NCBI GenBank assembly: GCA_022842465.1
Contig: JALHPN010000080.1
Location: 1-35,692, forward strand
Source of the DNA: Polyangiaceae bacterium
Lineage (GTDB): Bacteria; Myxococcota_A; Polyangia; Polyangiales; Polyangiaceae
Direction: 5' to 3'
Length of the DNA stretch: 35,692 bases
Both the position numbers and the translations under genes were made by a program. Positions 1-7,409 of the stretch are shown here, piece after piece. Under the pieces are notes generated by a model that was not told where the DNA came from, searched no databases, and saw only the letters and a list, made by a program, of their open reading frames with translations. Numbering within the stretch: the first letter of the stretch is position 1; every line of letters begins with the position of its first letter.

Positions 1-955
1 GCCCCGGCCGCGGTCCCGCGTGAGCCTGTCCAGGACGCGCGTCGCGTCCAGGTCGCGGCGAAGGCGCACCCCCAGACGGCTGCGGCGCGGACGGCCGCGG
101 GCCGCCACGCAGACCGAGCGCCTCGCGACGCTTCCGCTCGTCGCGCTCGGCCTCCTGGATCAGCTCGAACACCGAGTCCCCGCCGCCGCTCCTTCGGCGC
201 GCGGTCGGCCGGAAGCGTCCCGTGAGGCGCGTGTCGGGCGTCAGCGCGTTGCTCTCGTGCAGCTCCCACATCTCCTCGGCGTACGGCAGACGAGGCGCCC
301 GCGGGACGTGGCGCTGGAGGAAGCGGTGCATGTTGTCGACGTCACGGAGCAAGAGACGTCGCGCGTTCGGGTTCTTGGCCGTGTCCACCGACTGCGGAAA
401 ATCGATGATGACCGGCTCGTCGCCCGCGACGAGGACGTTGAAGTCGGAGAGGTCTCCGTGGACCACGCCGGCCGCGAGCATGCGCACGATCTCCCTCATC
501 ACGCGCTCGTAGATGATCTGCGCGGCCTCCGGCGTGTAGGCCACGTCGCCGAGGCGGGGCGCGGGGTTTCCGTACGCGTCGACGACGCACTCCATGACGA
601 GCACCCCGTCGATGAAGGCATAGGGCGTCGGCACGCGGACGCCGCCCGCATGCAGGCGATGGATCATGTCCACCTCGGTGGACTTCCAGGCGGCCTCGTC
701 CTGCGCGCGCCCGTGCTTCGAGCGCTTGTCGACCGCGCGCTGGTCACGCGAGTTCCGCGTCTTGCGCCCTTCCGTGTACTCTGCACGGTTCTTGAAGCTG
801 CGGTGCTGCGCGTCCTTGTAGACCTTCGCGACGCGGACCTGGCCCTGGGACACGACGAGGAAGACCTGGGCTTCCTTGCCGCTCATCAGGGGCCTGACCA
901 CCTCCTCGATGATTCCGTCGTCGAAGAGCGAGGCGAGCGCGTCGGGTATCTGCAC
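1..955 (-). CDS. RIO1-family serine protein kinase (C-terminus cut by window edge)
   Basis: Cytoplasmic atypical protein kinase of the RIO family. The frame stays open to base 1, so at least 318 residues are visible and the C-terminus is missing. Visible motifs, in order, are MSGKEAQV at residues 24-31 (the RIO phosphate-binding segment), the ATP-contacting Lys in AKVYK near residue 44, the catalytic loop HGDLSDFN with His166 and Asp168, and the metal-binding IDFPQ with Asp185. These are the hallmarks of RIO kinases and replace the DFG loop of ordinary kinases. After about residue 265 the protein becomes an Arg/Pro/Gly-rich tail. The start is GTG at 955: an in-frame stop lies at 962-964, and AGGG sits a few bases upstream. 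RIO1 acts in ribosome maturation in archaea and eukaryotes; the role and substrates of bacterial members are not established. The family call is firm. Confidence 0.9.
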   Translation of the reverse strand, partial: MQIPDALASLFDDGIIEEVVRPLMSGKEAQVFLVVSQGQVRVAKVYKDAQHRSFKNRAEYTEGRKTRNSRDQRAVDKRSKHGRAQDEAAWKSTEVDMIHRLHAGGVRVPTPYAFIDGVLVMECVVDAYGNPAPRLGDVAYTPEAAQIIYERVMREIVRMLAAGVVHGDLSDFNVLVAGDEPVIIDFPQSVDTAKNPNARRLLLRDVDNMHRFLQRHVPRAPRLPYAEEMWELHESNALTPDTRLTGRFRPTARRRSGGGDSVFELIQEAERDERKRREALGLRGGPRPSAPQPSGGAPSPRPGRDARPGQAHAGPRPG

Positions 956-1013
956 GGGTTTTCACCCTAGTCGCTCTCGGCCGAAGGGTCGACGCCGACG
1001 ACGGTCGCGCGGG

Positions 1014-2438
1014 TCACAGCTTGATCTTTCCGATCGACGAACCCACGCTCTTGACCCCGTTCTCCGCCTGATCGAGGCCCTTCTTGGCGCCGTTCGCGAA
1101 GTCCTTCGCCGCGTCGAGGCTCTTCTTTCCGGCGTCGACCACGTGGTTCGAGGCGTCGAGGACCTGGCCCGTGGCGGTGTAGGCCGTGGCGGTCAAGCCG
1201 TTTCCCGCGAACGAGCGGGCGGCCACCTCGTATCGGTGGGCGCGGTAGCCGACGGCCCCGGCGTCCCTCCACACCTCGCTCGCCACGTCGGCCTGGAACC
1301 TCTTGCCGCTGTCGAAGAGCTCGCGCGTGCGACCGATGAACGGCGCCGCGGCGTTGGCCATGAGGTCGCCGACGGTGAACGTGCACGTCTCGGCGGCCGT
1401 GCCGCTCGCGGCGCACTTGGCGGCCTGGGCCGCGGCGCGCGACGCGAACGGCTCGGCGCGTCCGTAGATGTTCCTGTAGCTCACGCTGCCGTTGATGCAG
1501 ACGTCGACGCCGACGTCGTACGCCAGCGTTCCGCACATCGAGATGCCGACGGCGCCCTTGCCGAACGTGACGCCGCCGCAGAGGCCCGCGGACTCCGCGG
1601 CGCCGCCGCTCACGCCGGCCGAGCCGCCTCCGCCGCCGTACTGGCTCGTGCCGCCCGCCGCGACGCCGGCCGTACACAGGTCGCCGGAGCTCGCGTCCGC
1701 GCACAAGGACACGCCGTTCGCGCCGGCCTGGCCCTGGGCGCTCGCGTACATGCCGGATTGACACGTCAGCTGGACTTGCACGTAGCCGTTGGGGTCGGCG
1801 TAGCCTGCCGTGGTCGTGCAGCGGGTGCCGACGCCGACGCTGCCTCCGCCCTGCACGTTGTTCCCGGAGACCCCGCCGCCGCCGCTCGCCGTCGCGCCCG
1901 CGGTGCAGATGGTCTTCGTGGAGAGACCGGACGCGGAGCTGCCCTGTCCGCTCGCCTTCGTGGGGACGGCGCCCCACGTGAGCGAGATCTGGTCGATCTT
2001 GCTTCCCGAACGACCCTCGACGCAGCGCAGACTCTGGCCCGCCGGGGCGCGCGCGACCGCCGGGGAACCACCACCGCCGCCGTAGGGCCCGAAGACCCGG
2101 CCCTCGCTGGTCACGAAGCCGAGCTGGTCGACGCGTGATCCCGCTCGATAGCGCACCTCGACGACGGTCTCGTCGGCGTGCAGGAAGAAGCTCGTCTCCT
2201 GGCCGCCGGCGCCGCCGTGCGGCGCGGCCCAGGCGCCGCCGTAGCTGAATCGAACCCGGTCGACTTCCGAGCCCGCGCTCAGGTTCACGCCGGTGACGGG
2301 GCCGGCCGCGCACGTGGCGGCGTCGCTCCAGGCCGCCCCACCGCCGCCGCCGATCGGTGTCGCGGCGCCGGCGTCGGTGGCGACCAGGAGCGCGGCGAAC
2401 GGAGCTGTGTACCTGACGAAGGAGACTCGGGCGGGCAT
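1014..2438 (-). CDS. secreted jacalin-like lectin domain protein
   Basis: Predicted secreted protein of 474 residues. A signal peptide ends near residue 25 (hydrophobic core AALLVATDAGA). Residues about 30-163 match a jacalin-related beta-prism lectin: glycine runs (PIGGGGGAAW, GPYGGGGG), SEVDRVRFSYG, HGGAGG, and the closing GRSGSKIDQISL, which resembles the end of plant jacalins. Jacalin domains bind mannose or galactose. The remainder is a Gly/Ala/Cys-rich region (about 165-300, at least ten Cys) followed by an Ala/Lys-rich, probably helical tail; I recognise neither. GAGAGG lies six bases before the ATG and supports the start. The gene ends 58 bases before the RIO kinase start on the same strand. 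The sugar ligand is unknown, and a carbohydrate-binding role is inferred from the fold. Confidence 0.75.
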   Translation of the reverse strand: MPARVSFVRYTAPFAALLVATDAGAATPIGGGGGAAWSDAATCAAGPVTGVNLSAGSEVDRVRFSYGGAWAAPHGGAGGQETSFFLHADETVVEVRYRAGSRVDQLGFVTSEGRVFGPYGGGGGSPAVARAPAGQSLRCVEGRSGSKIDQISLTWGAVPTKASGQGSSASGLSTKTICTAGATASGGGGVSGNNVQGGGSVGVGTRCTTTAGYADPNGYVQVQLTCQSGMYASAQGQAGANGVSLCADASSGDLCTAGVAAGGTSQYGGGGGSAGVSGGAAESAGLCGGVTFGKGAVGISMCGTLAYDVGVDVCINGSVSYRNIYGRAEPFASRAAAQAAKCAASGTAAETCTFTVGDLMANAAAPFIGRTRELFDSGKRFQADVASEVWRDAGAVGYRAHRYEVAARSFAGNGLTATAYTATGQVLDASNHVVDAGKKSLDAAKDFANGAKKGLDQAENGVKSVGSSIGKIKL

Positions 2439-2480
2439 GGTCGACCTCTCGGGAGTGTCCTCGCTCCTAACGGTCGACCG
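2439..2480. promoter_or_regulatory. paired GGTCGACC palindromes upstream of the lectin gene
   Basis: GGTCGACC occurs at 2439-2446, directly abutting the jacalin-gene ATG and overlapping its ribosome-binding region, and again at 2472-2479 inside the ten-base palindrome CGGTCGACCG. The copies are 33 bases apart, about three helical turns. This could be a paired operator, but GC-rich DNA yields such short palindromes by chance. Confidence 0.3.
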
Positions 2481-2829
2481 CGCCGGACCCTGAGGCGTTC
2501 ACCGTGTGACGACGTTCATGGCCTCTCTCGAGGTGGGTTCATGGGAGACGGATCCGGGGGCTCGAGATCGACCTCGACGCGACGGTCGAGCGCCCATCCA
2601 CGAAACGTCCTTCGCGAGCCTCCTCCACATCGACATGACGCCTCCGCCGTACGAATCGCTCGAGGCGACGGGTACGTGTTCCTTCCTCGTGCAGCCGACG
2701 TGCCCGGCAGGCGTTCGCACCAGGCGTCAGAAGTCGAGCTCCGCGATGACGCGAGGAGGACGATTGCTTGGAGCACCAACGGGTCGAATCTCGGCACGCG
2801 TGATGCACCCTCCGACGCCGGAGGCTCCC
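2439..2829. other. 391-base divergent intergenic region
   Basis: This stretch separates the minus-strand jacalin gene from the plus-strand stress protein and must carry promoters for both. No RNA gene or convincing CDS is seen. A plus-strand frame is open through it in phase with the downstream gene, but its Arg/Pro-rich sequence looks non-coding and the ribosome-binding site sits at 2819-2823. It contains two copies of the palindrome GGTCGACC. Confidence 0.6.
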
Positions 2830-3390
2830 ATGGGCATGCAGCGAGAGAACGTCACGGTCGGGGTGTTCGCGACCGCAGGCCAGGCGCGCTTGGCCATTCA
2901 CGATCTGCGCGACGCGGGGTTCAGCGACCGAGCCATCGGACTGCTCACGCACGACAAGGACGGCGATCCCGACGTGACCTCGTTCAAGGAGCTCGAGGGC
3001 AACAAGGGGCTCACGGGCGCCGCGATCGGCGTCGCCACCGGGGCGGGCGGCGGCGCGCTCTGGGCCCTCGGGATCGCGGCGGGGATCTTGCCGGCGATCG
3101 GACCGGTGATCGCGGGCGGGCTCCTCGCGGCCGTGGCCGCGAGCGCAGCAGCAGGCGCGGGAGCGGGCGCGCTCGTCGGGTCGCTCGTGGGCCTCGGCGT
3201 CAGCGACGAGGAGGCCGCGTACTACGACGAGGAGTTCAGGAAGGGGCGCACGATCGTGGTCATCCGCGACACCGGCCGTCAGGATCTCGGGAGCACGATC
3301 CTTCGCGGGAACGGCGCGGAGGCCGCGCGCGTGATGACGCAGCGCTCGCTCGCGGACCAGGTCGCCGATCGGCACCACACCGTACGGTGA
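2830..3390 (+). CDS. general stress protein 17M/YflT-like protein
   Basis: Protein of 186 residues. The N-terminal 35 residues fit the YflT/GSP17M domain: a strand VTVGVFATAGQA, then a helix IHDLRDAGFSD leading into IGLLTHD. A central Gly/Ala-rich stretch (about residues 60-120) can form glycine-zipper membrane-associating helices. It is followed by GVSDEEAAYYDEEFRKGR and the strand TIVVIRD, which is typical of the family C-terminus. GGAGG at 2819-2823 lies six bases before the ATG and fixes the start; a longer in-frame reading exists but looks non-coding. YflT is induced by heat and general stress in Bacillus, and no biochemical activity is known. The gene ends three bases before the convergent receiver-domain gene. 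Confidence 0.8.
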   Translation: MGMQRENVTVGVFATAGQARLAIHDLRDAGFSDRAIGLLTHDKDGDPDVTSFKELEGNKGLTGAAIGVATGAGGGALWALGIAAGILPAIGPVIAGGLLAAVAASAAAGAGAGALVGSLVGLGVSDEEAAYYDEEFRKGRTIVVIRDTGRQDLGSTILRGNGAEAARVMTQRSLADQVADRHHTVR

Positions 3391-3393
3391 GCC

Positions 3394-3843
3394 TCATCCG
3401 GTAGTCGTGCGCGCGGCTCGCCTCTGCCGAGACGACGCGACCGCGTCCGCGACGGCGGAGGCGAGCACGTGCATCGACACCGGCTTGTCGAGCATGGTGA
3501 CGCCGAGCGCTGCCGCACGCGCGTGCATCTCGGCGTCGCCGAACGCCGTGAGCAGGACGAAGGGGACGCCGGGTCGGAGCTTGTGGATGGTCTCCAGCGC
3601 GTGGATGCCGGAGCAGAGGGGCATCCGCACGTCGCTCACGACGGCGTCGACGGCGTCGAAGTTGAAGCGGCTGCTACGCGCGAGCTCCAACATGAGCGTG
3701 GCGCCGTCCGCGACGGCGAGCACTTCGTGGCCGTGGCCCCGGAGGACGTCCACGAGCACGCGGCGCATGGACGCGTCGTCTTCGGCGAGGAGCACGCGAC
3801 CCCCGCCTGCCTTCGCCGTACTGGAATGGATCGAGCTCGACAT
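3394..3843 (-). CDS. stand-alone response-regulator receiver protein
   Basis: Single-domain CheY-like receiver of 149 residues, with no output domain. The acidic pocket is LLAEDD, the phospho-acceptor is Asp71 in VVSDVRMP, the switch Thr is in LLTAFGD, and the conserved Lys120 is in MLDKPVS, so it should be phosphorylatable. I chose the ATG at 3843 because GAGG lies about nine bases upstream; in-frame starts also exist at 3867 and 3888 (GTG). It lies downstream of the sigma-54 regulator on the same strand, separated by 135 bases that contain a hairpin. It may relay or buffer phosphate for the neighbouring kinase, or act on an unlinked partner. The partner is unknown. Confidence 0.85.
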   Translation of the reverse strand: MSSSIHSSTAKAGGGRVLLAEDDASMRRVLVDVLRGHGHEVLAVADGATLMLELARSSRFNFDAVDAVVSDVRMPLCSGIHALETIHKLRPGVPFVLLTAFGDAEMHARAAALGVTMLDKPVSMHVLASAVADAVASSRQRRAARTTTG

Positions 3844-3942
3844 CGCGGCTGACCTCGCAGGAGACATGCCAGCCGGTGGCTCGCGCACGACGCGTCGCAG
3901 GTCGGTCCTCTCTCTTCCGTTCGCCGCTGCCCTTGCCCCTCT

Positions 3943-3960
3943 TCGACCCGATTGGGTCGA
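3943..3960. promoter_or_regulatory. perfect hairpin between regulator and receiver genes
   Basis: TCGACCC-GATT-GGGTCGA forms a seven-base-pair stem with a four-base loop. The arm TTCGACCCG recurs directly at 3961-3969. It lies just downstream of the NtrC-type regulator stop (3979, minus strand) and upstream of the receiver gene, so it could be a terminator without a U-tract or an operator for the receiver gene. Confidence 0.4.
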
Positions 3961-3978
3961 TTCGACCCGGACGCCGCC

Positions 3979-5331
3979 TCAGGTCCCGTCCGCGACGCCG
4001 AGCCGCTCCATCATCCTGTAGAGCCGTTTGCGGTCGATCCCGAGGAGGCGGGCCGCCGCGCTCTTGTTGCCGCGTACGGCCGCGAGGGCGCGGGCGATGT
4101 ACTCCCGCTCGATCTGCTCGAGGGGAACGAAGGCCGCCGGGTCGTCGACCTCGATGACCAGCTTGGAGGCGCGATGGTGGCGGACCTTGTCGGGAAGGTC
4201 TTCCTCCTCGACCTCGACGCTCCGCGTGAGCGCGACGGCGCGCTCCATGCAGTTCTGCAGCTCCCGGACGTTCCCCGGCCACGTGTACGCGGTCAGTCGC
4301 CGAGCGCAGCCCGCGGAGAGCCCGAGCGCCTCGCGCCCCTGTCGACGGGCGAAGTCCGTCACGAAGCGCCGCGCGAGGGGGAGGATGTCGGCGGCACGCG
4401 CCCGGAGGGGAGGCAGCGCGATGTGGACGACGTTGATGCGATAGTAGAGGTCCTCGCGGAAGCGGCCCTCTTCGACCGCCGTCTCGAGGTCCCGATTCGT
4501 CGCGGCGATCACGCGAACGTCGAGAGGTCGCTCCGTGCTGGAGCCGACCGGTCTCACCGTCCGCTCCTGGAGCACGCGCAGCAACTTCGGCTGGATCGCG
4601 AGCGGCATGTCGCCGATCTCGTCGAGGAAGATCGTGCCGCCGTTCGCCGTGACGAAGAGCCCGCTCTCGGCCGAGCGGGCATCCGTGAACGCGCCGCGAA
4701 CGTGGCCGAAGAGCTCGCTCTCGAGGAGCGACTCCGGCACGGCCGCGCAGTTGATCGCGACGAACGGCCCGTCCTTCCTGCGGCTTCGCTTGTGGACTGC
4801 CCGCGCGACGAGCTCCTTTCCGGTGCCGCTCTCCCCCGTCACGAGCAGCGTGGTATCCGTCTCGGCGACACGGCCGACGAGGTCGACGACGTGGAGGAAC
4901 GCCGAGCTCGACCCGAGGAGCTCGTCGTCCGAGGCACCCTCCTCCAGCGTGGCGACACGGCGCACGAGCCTCCGGTGGTTCACCGCGCGCTCGACGGCGA
5001 TCGCGAGCATGTCGAGGCGGATCGGCTTCGAGAGGAAGTCGAAGGCACCGGCGCGGATGGCGTCGACGGCGGCCTCGTAGCTGCCGAAGCCGGTCATCAC
5101 GATGACCGGCAGGTCCCTACGCCGCAGCGCGATGGCCTTGCACAGGTCGATGCCGTTCGTATCTGGCATCCGCAAGTCCGTCACCACGACGTCGAACTCG
5201 GCCTCTTCCAGCGCGCCGAGCGCGGACGTGGCCGAGTCACGGCTCGTGACGACGTACGAGCGACGAGCTAGGTCGAGCGCGAGCGTCTCGCGGAGCGACG
5301 CATCGTCGTCGACGAGAAGCAGGCGCGTCAC
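3979..5331 (-). CDS. sigma-54-dependent NtrC-family response regulator
   Basis: Cytoplasmic transcription activator of 450 residues with three domains. The receiver (1-120) has the acidic cluster VDDD, phospho-acceptor Asp52 in VVTDLRMPD and Lys in LSKPI. The AAA+ domain (about 140-370) has Walker A GESGTGKE with Lys172, the sigma-54 contact loop at 213-218, Walker B TIFLDEIGD and the arginine-finger region. A Fis-type helix-turn-helix (NKSAAARLLGIDRKRLYRMM) closes the protein. The contact loop reads GAFTDA rather than the consensus GAFTGA. The GTG at 5331 overlaps the kinase stop as GTGA and has AGGAG just upstream, so the pair is probably translationally coupled; an alternative ATG lies at 5355. 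It should respond to the adjacent kinase. The target promoters are unknown. Confidence 0.95.
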   Translation of the reverse strand: MTRLLLVDDDASLRETLALDLARRSYVVTSRDSATSALGALEEAEFDVVVTDLRMPDTNGIDLCKAIALRRRDLPVIVMTGFGSYEAAVDAIRAGAFDFLSKPIRLDMLAIAVERAVNHRRLVRRVATLEEGASDDELLGSSSAFLHVVDLVGRVAETDTTLLVTGESGTGKELVARAVHKRSRRKDGPFVAINCAAVPESLLESELFGHVRGAFTDARSAESGLFVTANGGTIFLDEIGDMPLAIQPKLLRVLQERTVRPVGSSTERPLDVRVIAATNRDLETAVEEGRFREDLYYRINVVHIALPPLRARAADILPLARRFVTDFARRQGREALGLSAGCARRLTAYTWPGNVRELQNCMERAVALTRSVEVEEEDLPDKVRHHRASKLVIEVDDPAAFVPLEQIEREYIARALAAVRGNKSAAARLLGIDRKRLYRMMERLGVADGT

Positions 5332-6719
5332 GGGTCTCCTCTCCGGGGCAGGCATACCGAGAACGTGCTGCCGAGCCCTGGCTCGCTCTCGACGCGAATC
5401 CAACCGCCATGATCGCGCACGATGCCGTAGCTCACCGCGAGGCCGAGGCCCGTACCGTCTCCGACGTCCTTGGTCGTGAAGAACGGCTCGAACAAGTGCG
5501 CGGAGTCCTCGCCTCGGATGCCGTGGCCCACGTCGACGACGTCGATGCATGCGCAGCGGACCGCGTCTCCGCCGATGTCGACGGGGGGCTGTTCGGGGCG
5601 ATCGGCCACCCAGACCCGTACGCTCGTTCCCGCGGACGAGGCCTGGACCGCGTTCATGACGAGATTCGTGACGACTTGCTGGATCTGGCCACCGTCGACG
5701 ACAGCCTCGACCGACGTGCTCTCCTCCACGACGACGTCGACGTCGCGTTTCAGCGCGATCGGTCGCAGCAGCTCGACCGTGCTCCGAACGAGCGCCTTCA
5801 CGTCGGTCGTGCGGCGTTCGCCCGTCGTCCGCCGGGCGAACTGGAGCAGTTGCTGGACGATGACGGTCATGCGCTGGACGGCCGACGAGATCGCACCGGC
5901 GTACTCGCGTGCTTCCGCCGCCGAGGTGTGTTCTCCGGCGATCATCTCGGCGCGCGCCGACACGACATTGAGCGGCGTCCCGAGCTCGTGCGCCACGCCG
6001 GCGGCCAGCTTGCCCACGGTCGTGAGTCGATCGGCGTGGCGCAGCTGTTCGAGCGTCGCGCTCAGGCGATCGCACATCGCGTTCATCTCGTCTCCGAGCT
6101 CCGAGAGCTCGTCTCGAGAGCGCAGGACGACGGGGTGGCCGAAGTCGCCGCGCGCGATGCGCCTCGCCTTCTCCACGAGCTCGTTCACGGAGCGGCCGAC
6201 GACCCAATGGTTCGACAGGAAGGCGATCAGCGCGGTGACGACCGAGAGCAGCGCCGCGGTCGCGAACGCTTCGCCGATGACCCGCGACGAAGACCGTGGA
6301 GAAGGCGGAGCGCGATCGGCGAGCTCGAGGACGCCCGCGCCGCCGCCTAGGACGAGAGGGACGTACGTGTACCAGCCGTCCGCGTCTCGCCGCCCAGCGA
6401 CCGGGACGCCCGGCGCCGCAGACTGGAGCGCCTCACTCGAGATGTGCAGCTCGGTCGCGTCCTTCCTCAGCCAGCGAACGTCGAGCGCATCGACGGGAGC
6501 CAGCATGGCGGCGAGCTGCGCCTTGGCTTGCTCTTCGCCGTCGTCGCGCCACGAGGTGGTGAAGACGGCCGTCGCCGCCCGCGCGACGAGGTCGTCGCGG
6601 CGTCGTCGCTCCGCATCGAGGGCGGCCGTCTCCCGTCGGACGCGAACGACGACATTTCCGGCCAGGACGACGCACATTCCGGCGACGAGGGTGGTCGTGA
6701 GCTTGGCGACGATCTTCAT
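5328..6719 (-). CDS. membrane sensor histidine kinase
   Basis: Sensor kinase of 463 residues, partner of the coupled NtrC-type regulator. Residues about 5-25 form a first membrane helix. A periplasmic sensing region of about 130 residues contains WYTYVPLVLGGG and fits no family I know. A second helix lies near 155-175 (AFATAALLSVVTALIAFLS). A HAMP linker follows, then the HisKA helix with phospho-acceptor His244 in AGVAHELGTPLN, and the ATPase domain with N-box NLVMNAVQAS, G1 box DVGHGI and G2 box DGTGLGL. All catalytic motifs are intact. A 14-base perfect palindrome lies 19 bases upstream of the start. The stimulus cannot be told from the sequence. Confidence 0.95.
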   Translation of the reverse strand: MKIVAKLTTTLVAGMCVVLAGNVVVRVRRETAALDAERRRRDDLVARAATAVFTTSWRDDGEEQAKAQLAAMLAPVDALDVRWLRKDATELHISSEALQSAAPGVPVAGRRDADGWYTYVPLVLGGGAGVLELADRAPPSPRSSSRVIGEAFATAALLSVVTALIAFLSNHWVVGRSVNELVEKARRIARGDFGHPVVLRSRDELSELGDEMNAMCDRLSATLEQLRHADRLTTVGKLAAGVAHELGTPLNVVSARAEMIAGEHTSAAEAREYAGAISSAVQRMTVIVQQLLQFARRTTGERRTTDVKALVRSTVELLRPIALKRDVDVVVEESTSVEAVVDGGQIQQVVTNLVMNAVQASSAGTSVRVWVADRPEQPPVDIGGDAVRCACIDVVDVGHGIRGEDSAHLFEPFFTTKDVGDGTGLGLAVSYGIVRDHGGWIRVESEPGLGSTFSVCLPRRGDP

Positions 6720-6738
6720 GGTCGGGGCGAGGACGAAC

Positions 6739-6752
6739 GTTTGAGCTCAAAC
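6739..6752. promoter_or_regulatory. 14-base palindrome upstream of the two-component operon
   Basis: GTTTGAGCTCAAAC is a perfect palindrome 19 bases upstream of the kinase ATG (minus strand). It is flanked by a related AAACTC element and is AT-richer than its surroundings. The position fits an operator or promoter element, possibly autoregulatory. Confidence 0.45.
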
Positions 6753-6839
6753 GAGTTTAGTCCTTCACCCCCGCCGACGCCTCTCCTTCGTGGCCGCGCT
6801 TCCGTCAGACCGTGTCGCCCAGCCCTGCCGTTCTCGCGA

Positions 6840-7277
6840 TCAGCCGCCCATCGATTTCATGCGTCGTTCCACCTCCTCGGGCGAGACGTCCTCCTTGTGG
6901 GTCATGATGCTCCAGCGCTGTCCGAACGGGTCGAGCACCGAGCCCGCGCGGTCGCCGTAGAACTTGTCGGACAGTGGCTCGAGCACCTTCGCGCCCGCGT
7001 CCACGGCGCGCTGGAAGACGGCATCGCAGTCCTCGACGTACACGCACGTGAGCGACGAGGTCGCGGGCCACTGCTCTCCGCCCGTGGCGAGCATGAGGAC
7101 CGAGTCGCCGATCTGGACCTCCGCATGTCCGATGCTCCCGTCCGGCATCGGCATGCGCATGCGCTCCGTCGCGCCGAAGACGCGCTTGTAGAACTCGATC
7201 GCCTCCGCGCAGCGCGGCGTGACGATGTAGGGCGTGAGAGCTCCGTATTCCGGGGGAATCGCTTCGACGGTCGCCAT
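6840..7277 (-). CDS. VOC-superfamily (PhnB/glyoxalase-like) protein
   Basis: Protein of 145 residues with the paired beta-alpha-beta-beta-beta layout of the vicinal-oxygen-chelate fold. It opens with LTPYIVTPRCAEAIEFYKRVFGA, which is characteristic of PhnB-like members. GHAEVQIGDSVLML follows, then the second half with a strand, DAGAKVLEPL, FYGDRAGSVLDPFGQRWSI, and a short Glu-rich helix (EEVERRMKSMG). The DPFGQRW segment is a family signature. Substrate is not predictable: the family covers glyoxalases, dioxygenases, antibiotic-binding proteins and non-catalytic relatives. It ends 120 bases upstream of the kinase start on the same strand and may be a separate unit. Confidence 0.85.
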   Translation of the reverse strand: MATVEAIPPEYGALTPYIVTPRCAEAIEFYKRVFGATERMRMPMPDGSIGHAEVQIGDSVLMLATGGEQWPATSSLTCVYVEDCDAVFQRAVDAGAKVLEPLSDKFYGDRAGSVLDPFGQRWSIMTHKEDVSPEEVERRMKSMGG

Positions 7278-7409
7278 GGGCAGACGACTAGCACGCGAGC
7301 CGCGTCGCGCACGCGGTGGTCGCGGACCGTCGCGTCGACGTCGTCCCGCGCGCCGCGGCAGAAGGCCGCTGGAAGCACGGCGGCCGCGCGAGCCCCTCGG
7401 CGCCGGCGC

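Noticed and set aside
5332..6207. A longer N-terminus for the NtrC-type regulator reaching into the kinase gene.
   Set aside because: The extra residues are Arg-rich, overlap the kinase frame entirely, and the receiver domain begins right after the GTG at 5331.
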